DNA of 64,000 nucleotides from Mytilus trossulus (lineage: Eukaryota > Mollusca > Bivalvia > Mytilida > Mytilidae): assembly GCF_036588685.1 (NCBI RefSeq), contig NC_086386.1:21472931-21536930 (forward strand), given 5' to 3'. Of this stretch, positions 1 to 11,500 are shown piece by piece. Numbering within the stretch: the first letter of the stretch is position 1; every line of letters starts with the position of its first letter. Under the pieces are notes generated by a model. The model ran no database searches. It was not told the DNA's origin and was given only the letters and a program-made list of their open reading frames with translations. Made by a program: the position numbers and the translations under genes.

Positions 1-2234
1 TGTAAAAAAATAAACAACATAGTAATACAATCAACATCTTAGAGGTAAAATTGTAACATACATGTGTGATACATCTGGTTTTCAAAAATATAACTTTGAT
101 ACATGTCTATACATAACACGAATTGGTGAAGTTGACACATGTAACGATTTGCCCAGAACAACTGGGGAAATTACTTCTTTCTTAAGTCATTTACAAAGCT
201 AAAATGCTCTGATATCGGAGTTTGAATAACGTATATTCAATACAACAAAGTAATTTAAACTTAAAAAATAAACAATGCACCGATTAATGTAATGCAAAAG
301 TTATACTAAACTCGTATAACATCCGTGTACCATATTCTAATGTAGTGTTAAACGTACAAGAGAAAAGGACTCCTCATATCGTGTCAGTTTTAATATGGTT
401 GTTAACACAATCTTTCCTTTACGAAATTAACTTTAAAATATGAATTCAGTTTTTATATGTCTAGTGTAAATTACTTTCTTTTGTTATGGTGGTTAATACA
501 ATTGTATGATTCATTGTCAACTTTAAACGTTTACCATAAGAGAGATTGAAATCTTAAATTTTATACATTCAATATCTGTACATGTTTAAATTAGTTCAGA
601 GTGTCTTCAATTAAATACGTTACAATGAGAAAATTATTACAGTACATTCCGTCTACTTTCTAAACAATTCAGCTCGTTAGATATTGTTTGAAGAAGAATG
701 TTTAATAAGATGTATTTCTAAGATATAAGCCACTATAGAATTCACTGTACGGCCTTCAGCAATGAGCCAAACCAATGATATCGTATAGAAAGCTTAATTA
801 CAAAATGTTGAACGTGTCACACAATGAAAAAAACGACCTGATTTGTGTACAAAAATAGCGAAAGACTCATATCATAGACCACTAAAATGTATGATCTTGA
901 CTTGCAAAAGACATTAACAGAATGTATGCTCTTACTTTTTGTCGAAAGTCTTTTTTTTTTTTACATGTAAAGTGAATCAAATTCAAAAACTCTAGCATTC
1001 GAGATAAATCCATATACAACTATGGCATTCATAATTGTATTCGGTATTTCCGATTTGATTTGCTTTTATGTTATTCTTAGAATGACTGGTTACTGGGTAG
1101 ACATAAATCTGTGTTACACAAATACATACATATAAGTTTAACATCGGTTAGAACATAATATTCTAAATGTTGAAATATAAAATTAAAGTGTTTGATTATG
1201 ATGTAAATATGAATATTTAACTAAAAACACATTTTAAAATTTAATGAGTTATGCTGTTTCTTTTTTTTTTCTTTTTTCCTTTTTTTTTGGGGAAAAGAAT
1301 ATAATAGAAATTGAATATCTGATTTCAAATTCATATTAGACCATTCTGATCCCAATTCAACACATTGTTTATTGACCCTTGATTTATCAATGAAAATCGC
1401 AAAAGTATGGTTCATAACATCGAAACAAATACCAAAACGGGGACCTCATTTTCTTATGAAACAAATTGTCCTGCTTATCGTACATAGAGCCGAAAGATAA
1501 CAACAAACAATTAAACCGCTTTTTGGTCCACAGTATTTAGTAAAATATTATATTCAAAATTTCTGATAAATTGTTAATTGTTTGAATCAAATCACTTTGA
1601 AAGGGACAAAACCTAAAACAAAACAAACAAAATCTAAATTTAAATTAAAAAAACAACTGTTACACATTAAACCTCGATTTCTGATAGCATAAATGTTTAC
1701 GTGTATCACCATATCGTTAAATCTAAAGAGAGATATGATGCTATTGAGGACAACGTCAATCGTTTTTTTTCAAAGGGTCAAACAACAAATTAAAAGTAAA
1801 CATCTCTGTATTTTAACATTGTCATTTGTGAAAGGTATTATATAATGTAGACACCACCACATGTTGACAAGCTGTATCTGAAATTGATTATTTTTCTTTT
1901 TGTCTCATTAAATCTCGTGCAATATAATATGTAAAACATGACACTTGGTTAAGAAAATCAATATGTGTTTAAATTAAGATCTGATGAAACCTCTGTAGCA
2001 TATGAATTATCTGCAAATGTGTCTGGCTGTTATGTGTAATTGACATTGATGAGTATATATACTGTTAACTTAAAGTATATGACAAGAATTATGATAATTT
2101 ATACTTAATACCTTCAAATGTTTGAATACAGTTTTAATGGACCCAAGTTAGTAACGATGTTATTTGTCAAAACAAAAGATGATATTGAATTATACTACTA
2201 ATTTCAAAGGGTGACTTATTCTTATTTCATTATA
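1..2234. other. Downstream flank of gene A, no gene recognised
   Basis: AT-rich sequence with homopolymer tracts (T-run near 951, T-rich near 1259-1288). The near part probably includes the 3' UTR of the long gene A transcript. No exon with convincing splice sites or conserved protein pattern was found on either strand. Confidence 0.5.
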
Positions 2235-2512
2235 TCAGTTATGTATCGGTGGTAGCGGTTTAGTACGTATGGCTGAGCTTGTTGGTGGTCGCGGTTGTTC
2301 GGGTAATGGCGTTAGATTTCTTCTCAATGCATCATTTAGAGGTTCTGGCTGTTGGTAAATCGTTGATGTCATAGCAAATGGAGAATTGGAGTTTGCAAGA
2401 TGCCTCGTCTTTTCATCTAAGGTTCTGTCGTTTTCCAGACATTCAACGCTTATTTTGTCTTGTCTAGAAACCAGTTTTGGTCTCGAGTTATAATCATTTG
2501 AATTTGGATTTT
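2235..2512 (-). CDS. Gene A alternative last exon 10b (distal)
   Basis: Acceptor atatttcttacag|AAAATCC, 278 nt, stop TGA at 2235-2237, same entry phase as 10a. It gives a 92-residue tail (junction Glu plus 91), rich in Pro near the end (LTPLPEQPRPP, RTKPLPPIHN). RTKPLPP fits the class I SH3 ligand pattern RxxPxxP. It is an open continuation of the exon 9 frame, so use of 10a or 10b would swap the tail. Confidence 0.72.
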
Positions 2513-5500
2513 CTGTAAGAAATATAACTAATCGTTTCAATACAATTTATTTTTATTTTTATATAATGAACATTAACAAAAATATTAACAATATACACAC
2601 AGCGTGCAATAAGTATTAAAAATATTAACAAACAAATAAAAACAGTTAAAACTGATAACAAAAAACTTAACGCAATTAACATCATATGTAATTTCTATTA
2701 CTATATTGCTCCATTGGTATTGCCCTGTCACGTGGCGATAAAGAATCTACAACTAAATCATCCGACATGGTTGGTTCTCTCTTCAAATTTAATTCTGAAA
2801 TGAAGAGAGAACTGCTGTTGTAGATCATCAGTATCGCCGCAATTATGTTTTATATTTACAAGTATAACCATCTTATTTGTTTGTGTACTGTCAAAAGGTC
2901 AGATTGATGTCTTCTTCCACCGATTTGTTGTTTTATATTAAAATATCCCTTGGTTTTGTTTGTATGCTTTCATAACAGTTCATATTCATAAAATGTGTTT
3001 ATAAGCGAATTAAATAATTATCTTCACAGCATGTTGGAATTAAAATAACAATTCGTGCATATTAAATAAAACTTTTCTTTCCTAAGCTAGATAGATTTGT
3101 AAGAAAAATCATAAAAAAATTCCCTCTTTTATAACCACTGGTTCGATGCCTCTGCTGGTGGACATTTTGTCCCCGAGGACATCATCCGCCCAGTAGCAAA
3201 ATTACAATTGGCAATGCATAAAATTACGAAGATGAGTTTTGATCACATCTGTTTTATCGAACTTGTAATAAAACAATTACAAATTATTCATATCTATATA
3301 TAACGGTACATGTACCTGTAAAAGTCTAATAGTCGGCTGCAAACCAAATTTATGTGCCAAAAGATACGAATTCAATTATCTAATTGTGAACTTATTTGTA
3401 TGATATGAGGATTGGTGTATGTGCCTAAAACATCCGATAACTGGATAAAGTACAACCTTTAATAGTTTGTCTTTTCAATAATTACAATTTGTTTGTCGTT
3501 TATTTGTCCCTTACCTGAAAGTGTAAAATCTGAATCTGGTGGTAGAGGCTGCTTGATATCGGTGCAATTTCCTTTCATTGACTGTCTATGCTGAATTTGT
3601 GATTTCTTTCCTTTGAAGTATTTCTGATATATGAGGAAAGCAATAATAATGATAGCTATCAGCAATAGTATTGACAGGACAGCCCCCACCACTGCTGCTG
3701 TGTTACTACCACTTGAAGAACTTTCGCCTGTTGAGGGGTTAGTAATGCTGCTATCGTTGCTAGATGTCGTAGGCATCATGGTAGTAGTTGAAGTCGTTGT
3801 TGTAAATACTGTGAAAAGGATATAAACTTTTCGATTAAAAGAACCATATACATTGTACATTCAAGAAATTAAATAATCAACGAATAACACATTTTATATA
3901 GGCGTGTGTGCAGCCTTCGACAAAACCTCGAAATTAAATATCCCTGAACATTAATACCAATGAAAATACATGCATCCACCGAAACTTCAAGTCACATCAG
4001 TTTGCAATTAAGCTTTCCTATCATTGTCTTTTTTAAATTCAGGTTTATTGTCTTGTTGTACAGCATGTGTTTTTGCACTGTTATGTGTAATGTCCATAGG
4101 CGGATTCAGGAGGAAAACTTTGGTTGATTATAAAGGGAATCACTGAAGCATGACTGGAGTGCCTCCCTTAGGTCAGTCAACGCCCCCTCCCCCACCCCTT
4201 TATGAAAAGTTCTGGATCCGCATCTGATGTCATGCATGCTTAACATACTTATAAGGTCTAACTTTTTCTTTCTTAAGTGAGCGTATTATCAAAACGTTAA
4301 AAACAACCGATTATTTTTCAAAAGGTACCATATTTATTGTCTTTAAATAAACTCATCATATATACCAGGATTGAGATTTTATATTTATGCCAGACGAAAC
4401 CACCGAAATGTTATTCTTACCGAAGGTAAAACTATTGCTGGAATTTTCTATTGAATTTTAAAAAGACTATGATCAGCAATTATCAATTAAAACAAATGAT
4501 TAAGATATTGATTACTAGCATCTGTGAATGCATTAAAGGGCATGTGAATCTTCTTTTATATTCTATCTTAACATAATTAAACACTGCCATAAAAGCAGGA
4601 GGTTTGGCTAGCCACACAATCAGGTTCAAACCACAATTTTTTCAAAATATCCTGTACTAAGTCAGGAAAATGGCAATGTTTATATTACAGTTCGTTTCTG
4701 TGTGTATGTTACATTTTAGTGTTGGGTTTCTGTTGTGCCGTACTTCTCCTGTTATATTTGATGTGTTTCCCTCAGTTTTGGTTATGTAACCCGGATTTAT
4801 TTTTTTCTCAATCGATTTATGAATTTCCAACAGCGGTATACTACTGTTGCCTTTATCTAAGCTTGTTAGAAAAACATTTAATTATATCTAAAACATCTAA
4901 AAGCTCTTAAAGACTACTTACGACATGTTTCTGAAATAAATGAAAAACTAGTCATTAGTGTAATCAGAGATAATTAAAGACCGATATGTTTCCGATTGTT
5001 TTCTCGTGTATTACTTCGGGATTAAAAGACTAGACAAATTGTTTCGACCGTTATATTTGTCCATAATAAGGTGCCATACAATTTAGAGTATTCAATTACA
5101 AAAACACGACTTGTATGCGAGTTGTTTAAAATCCAGTGAAATGACAATCTCAGAATTCAAATATGATTATAGCTATTAAAAAGTCTACTTAGAAATAATG
5201 ATTTGGCTAAAAGAATTCACAATTATGTGTACTTCGATATTTGAATTATTAAGAATAAAAATATGGGTGGCATTGGTTGTATTTAAGAAACGTAAAACGT
5301 CCTCGTGGATATTTAGTTTAAAAGATTTTTATATTTGCATCTTTTTATTTACAATACGTATGTGTTCAGATACGTTTATTTGTTTGGAACCAGGTCTTCA
5401 CTATTCAGTTTTGTGATTGCATATTGTGTTACGATTTTAAATGTAACGGATCAGATCAACGGCAAATAGTACGGTAACCGTTGTAATTAAATAGCAGGAA

Positions 5501-8500
5501 CAATACACAACATTTAGTATTGTTCAAAAAAATTTGCAGACAGTTTCAGTTTATTACAAAGCATTAAATTTCATTTACATAACATCAGTTTGGTTTTAAA
5601 AATAACATACCATATTCTGTCAACGTAATGAGTAAACTGTCAGCATGTGATGTTCTACTTGATGGAACTTGATTAGCTGCACATCCGCCAGGATTTGTAC
5701 TAATGGAACGAGAACTACCAGACTGTAATACCGCCTGAAAAAATAGCTTTCTATAAAAAAGAATCTGCATTTACAGTTTGTAATAGTTATGAAAGGTACC
5801 AGGACTGTAATTTAAGGATGTATTCTCCTGTTCAGTCTCGTTGTAATCTTGTTCTTAAATTATTTCCAAAACATGTGATACAAGTGGACAACATGAGTGA
5901 ATTTTAACAAATATTATAATCAAACATAACTCTGTGAAAAAATTGTGTATTTACAATGAATGAATTTCGAGTAATCCAGTTTTCAAATTTTACAACCAAT
6001 CAATAGATATAGGAAGATGTAGTGTGTGCCAATGAGACAACTCTCAATGCAAATAAGAATTTAAAAAAGTAAACCATAATATACAAGTCTGTATTTTTAG
6101 CCAAAATTTTGAGAAAATGGGTGATCGATACAAAAAAATGATTTTAAAAGAATCATATACATCCAATATCATTTTGGTCTTTTCAAATTTCTTAGATATG
6201 TATTTTTTTCAATCATTTATACCAAAAAAGTTGAAATACTATGCATTTTGTTCTTAAAACTGCGAAAAATCACAAAAATTACAAATTTGACAGCATTGTA
6301 AATTGTACACAAAAAGCGTCAAAATATGATTAAACTTTCTTATATTAACGCCTACCTATAGTTTTTTTCAAGTAAAATTTATTCAGATTGGCCTACTTCA
6401 TCTTTATAGAAAGTATGAAAAAAAGTTTAGTTGTGGAACTGTGATTTTTTTCACGATAATAACCCAAAAATAAGTAAAAATCGATAAAAAATGTGAAATC
6501 ATCAAAATTGTGCATTTTCAAAGAGCCGTAGCAAAAAAATAAAGTGTAACACCAAAGGATTTTTTCTTTACCAATTGTTTTGTTACAGTCTTATAAACCC
6601 AAAAAATCAGGTTAAGGAAAAAAAGTTTAATTCTAGAAATGTTTGGCTCCTCGAAGGTGTTCACCCTTAATACACCAGACGCTCGTTTCGTCTACATGAG
6701 ACTCATCAGTGATGGTCAGATCAAAATAGTCATAAAGCCAAACAAGTACAAGGTAAAACTAACAGGTTCTGAATATAATATATATATCGCAGAAATAATG
6801 AAATATGCTTTGTAAGCTATACAACAAATTATCTATACAAAATATAAACATAAACAAACTAAAAATAAATGCCATTATCACAAATGTGTGAACTGCTCAA
6901 CAAATCTGACTACCAATTTTCATTTTCGTTAATCAAAATCTAGTAAATACAAGCTTTTGAACATGTAGCTTAGCGTTTGTTTTTTTTTTTTTTTTTGTAA
7001 ATTCGGTATTATTTTGAAAAAATATAAAACTAAGTAGCAAAATCAAAAACCCAGAGCATTTTGTTGTCTATTATGTCGAAGAATATACGTGAAGAAGGTC
7101 GATGCTAAAAAAATATAAATGTCAATCAAATATTCGTCTTAATATGCTTTCATAAATATCAACGAAGACTGCTTGACATCCTGCTTTAGTCGTTGTGAAG
7201 CTTTAGTGAATTGTAAAATTTTGCTTCATATTTAACACTGTGGCTGTAAGATAACTAAAAGCAGTCAAAGTGCAGTTCAATTGCCTTTTCTTATCATCTG
7301 AAACCAGCAAAATGATTCTTAAAAATGTATTATGGTTAATTGTACTTACAATACATGTGAAAATTGGAGCTGTTCCATCAGAATTTATCAGAATGGTGTA
7401 GTATGTTGATCCAGTAGCAGTCACATTTGCCACATTATAGAACAATCCGATGGCTAGAAAAACAGATTGCAAAATAGGTTATACATAAACTGATCCAAAC
7501 TAAATGGGATTTGAAATCACGTAAAAGACCTATCGGTGCACTACGTTTGATATCGACTCTTTGCACGGAATGTTGTCTCTTTGATATAGTCCTCTTTTCC
7601 GTTCTTTTTTTCGAGTGCATACATTTATATTAAAAGTTCTCAGTGAATGCAGAACTCAAATAAAGGTAACTGTTTTGAATTTGAATATGGGAAGCTACTC
7701 GACATTTGTTAACACTAAATTAGATTAAATATGCATTAAAGAAATAAAAAAAACAGTTTGATACACGAATAAATGTGTTTGTTCGAATTCAATTTGTTAT
7801 AATATAGTTTTTCAAGTAAGGAGATATTTTTCAAAATAACTTGCAGATCAGAATTTGGTGCTTTCGTTGTTTGTTGTTGGTCAGATGTTTTGCAGATTTA
7901 TTACTGACTTTGTACCGATTGTTCATGTATATTGCACTTGTTCGGACTTTTTTGGTTTGTTAATAAATTACAGATCCAGTTTCATTTGACTGACTTTTTG
8001 AGGAATTACAATTAAATGTTCATGTTCGGTCCTTTGACCTATTATGAAGTATAATATAAGGAGAACTATGTGTGTCCAGCCTATAAATATTATATATATT
8101 CGTGTCGAGTCGGTAAATATATGTTTTTCTAAATTGTCAATAGCTACCATTGCAGAATGAAATGTTAGACATGTTAGATGAGCAAGTATGATTTAATATT
8201 TAATTTATATCAACAGAAAACATGATTTCGCGCATCTTAGCAGCATAGGGGTAAACACGGCCATTCTCTGTATACATCTCAGCGGTCGTCAAATTAATCT
8301 AATGAAACTTCCTGTGCCTCTGTTAGCTTTGAGAATATATTATTACCTTTTTTTTTATTATCCAAGCAAACAAGTCTATATAACCAGTGAAATGATAAAA
8401 ATTAAATTAAAAAAAAACACAGAAAAGCTTTACTTACTATTTTTTGTAAAATTATGAAACAGCAATAACCAATACAATTTTTAAACGTGAAAATCAAATT

Positions 8501-11500
8501 TTGAATTCAACAAGAAAAGAACTCACTGGAACCCATAACCGTTGTTGCACAAGTTGTGTAGTTTAAAACAGCAGTGGTTCTGTCTATATCTCCATTCACA
8601 TAGCATCCGTCCCAGACAGATCCTGTTCCACATGATGTACTGGAACCGTCATTAACAGTGTAGGAAAACACTCCAAGAAGAGGATCAGGAAAGTACTGCT
8701 CGAGGTGAACAGATTGTTGCATATCTTTAAAAAATGTTAGTTATTGTCAATTATTGTTCTTTTTCAAATAATACATGTAGATGACGAAAATGAGGATGGC
8801 TGTTGACAATGGCTGGTAAATTTACTGCATATTTTCGATAAGAAAATTCAGATTAACCTTTTGTTTATTTTATTTTTTGTTTCTAAGATTTTCCTAATCA
8901 TATCATAATAGTATTTCTTGTGTTACAAGATATTCCATGTTATACGTGACGGTGTGATTAAGGGTATGCATGCTTCTGCCGCCAATTAATCTCAGAAATT
9001 GCTAGTTCTTATTCGATATTCTTTACATATGAATCTGTTTTGTTCACACTAAACCTATAGTTAAATTCAAAGGATTGTCAAATGATTTAAAAGTATGTAA
9101 ATCATTTAATACGAATGCACCATACATTATAATTTATTTGAATTTAAGCAAAACACGATGATTTTCAGATAATATAACGAATTACTAACTTCATCATTTT
9201 TACTCACTTTCCTTTACTAAAACATTATATTCTCCTGTGGCTGGACCATTCGTATGATTACAATACTGTGCAGTACTAGTGTAACTTGGATCTTGTAACC
9301 GATCTAATAGGAAAACTCTCTGACCGGTAAAATCTTCCACATCTGGGAATAGAAAATAGTCTAATCAAGACGATGTACAATAACGAGCATAACACACTTT
9401 ATTCAACCGATTTCATGAAATCATATAATGTTGTGTGTAAATACTATGATGTGTATTTTTGGATAACACAGGTGTCAGTACCGCGCTGGCGCTTGCGCCC
9501 GTTGTAAAGGGGTAGATTCACAATTAAATATATATATATATTGAATAATCATATAAAACATATTACCCTTTCAAAAGGGCCTTTGTAAACCTCATCGTTT
9601 TTTTATAGTTTATTTATGATCGCCGACACAAAATAGGACTTTGCTAATTTATTGTTGAAGATATTTATGCAGAAACTGCTGCAATTTTGTTAAATACGTT
9701 GTGTTGTCGTCGTGCAGAAACAAATGCATACATTGTAGATACTTTCAGGCTACTGGCCTGTTTGAAGTGCACAATATGTTTATGTAGTTGATTTTATGTA
9801 ATATCAATGATATCAATGTGTTTTGCCATGATATGAATAGGAGGCAATATTTTTGATATGTATTAACCTTAATGAACAACAAACGAAAATGTAATGACAA
9901 CTTACTAGACCGCACATAATATGAATAGCTGTTGGTTGTTAGGCTACTATATTCCAGACAATAGACGGCATAATAATCCACTCCGAACAAATGATTGTGA
10001 GTATCACTTCTGTTAAATTAAGACATGTAATTAAAATTAATAATTTTAACCGACCAATATTCATTATAATTTTTTAGATTATTTCTTATAAATTATGCAT
10101 ATTGATGATTTGTAAATGATTAAAAATGTTAAACATCAAATAAGTCAAGCACCTGAGATCACCCCCAGTTTTGGTGGGGTTCGTGTTGTTTATTCTTTAG
10201 TGTTCTATGTTGTGTCATGTGTACTGTTGTTTTTCTGTTTGTCTTTTTCATTTTTAGCTATGGCATTGTCAGTTTATTTTCGACTTATGAGTTTGACGGT
10301 CCCTTTGATATCTTTCGTCCCTCTTTTTCAATATACATACATCGAGATAGAGACCAAAGACACACTCAGATAATTATGATTATTTCAACAGACACTAATA
10401 TTCCTTCAACAGACACTAATAATACTTCAAAAGAACTTATAGGCCAACACCAACAAACCATTCTATAATATTAAAACCATCAATAATTCTATGTGAATAA
10501 GCACATGGTATAATACTAACTTTTAGCACTTATTCGAAATCATTTTAAATCGTTTTTAACATTAAACTGGTGGTCAAGATCTTAATAAGGTGCTATTATA
10601 GTATTCTTTTATATGTCTTTATGAATATAAATTTTACTGATTAGTCTCAGTGTTATTTTGGTGGTATCCATTAGATGTGGCTCTGTACTTATACATCCCG
10701 TTATTGTTATACGATATTGTTTGTATTATTGTCTCTCAATTTTGTTAAATTATGCTTTTTCTGTATGCCTTTATGTGTTTCTTGGTTTCTTATGAAGCCA
10801 CGGTGGCTCTGTACTTAAATATCCCGTCATTGTGTAATGTTCATACGATGATATATGTTGTTTGAATGTGTGTCTTTTTGTGTAGACAAGACTAACAAAT
10901 GTAAACACAAGACTAGAGCAAATAGTCTGACCACCCCAAGGATCTCTCTATATATATATATCTTACATATGTCGTATCTCGAAAATCAAAGAGCAAACGC
11001 ATATCACGTATCAACTGATATACGTTTACTACTTACAAATCACCACCCCCTATGGATCCATTGAGGGTTAGTAAACTTGAAGGGATTAGAATAAACACAA
11101 ACAATGAAATGCAATAAGATTTAAAAATATTGAAATAGAAGACGTGACGTCATGATACCCGTATCAAATAGACTGACAGGCCTAACAGGATCAATAGGGA
11201 GTCGGCATTTTAACTCTGAAGGAAAGTTGTCTCATAGACAATAATTCTCACCGTTCTATTTTTTTTCTGTGCTACAGCTAATTGAACATGTGTAGTGTAA
11301 AATATAGTAAAATATAGTAATTCAGTTTCCTGTGTATTTTCTATCTCAAAAAAGTGGACGATACGTTGTCGAAATCTTGAGTTAATATACGTGCATTTTT
11401 TATTTGTTAATCAATTGTTTTTAACAGTTACAGCGGGTAAGCGGGAGTAGACCATAGATATTCACAAAGAATTCTTTTCGAATGTTTGTGAGAATTAAAG

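Noticed and set aside
3631..3825. Hydrophobic 64-aa plus-strand ORF
   Set aside because: Antisense shadow of the gene A stalk/transmembrane exon; low-complexity complement of the Thr/Ser codons.
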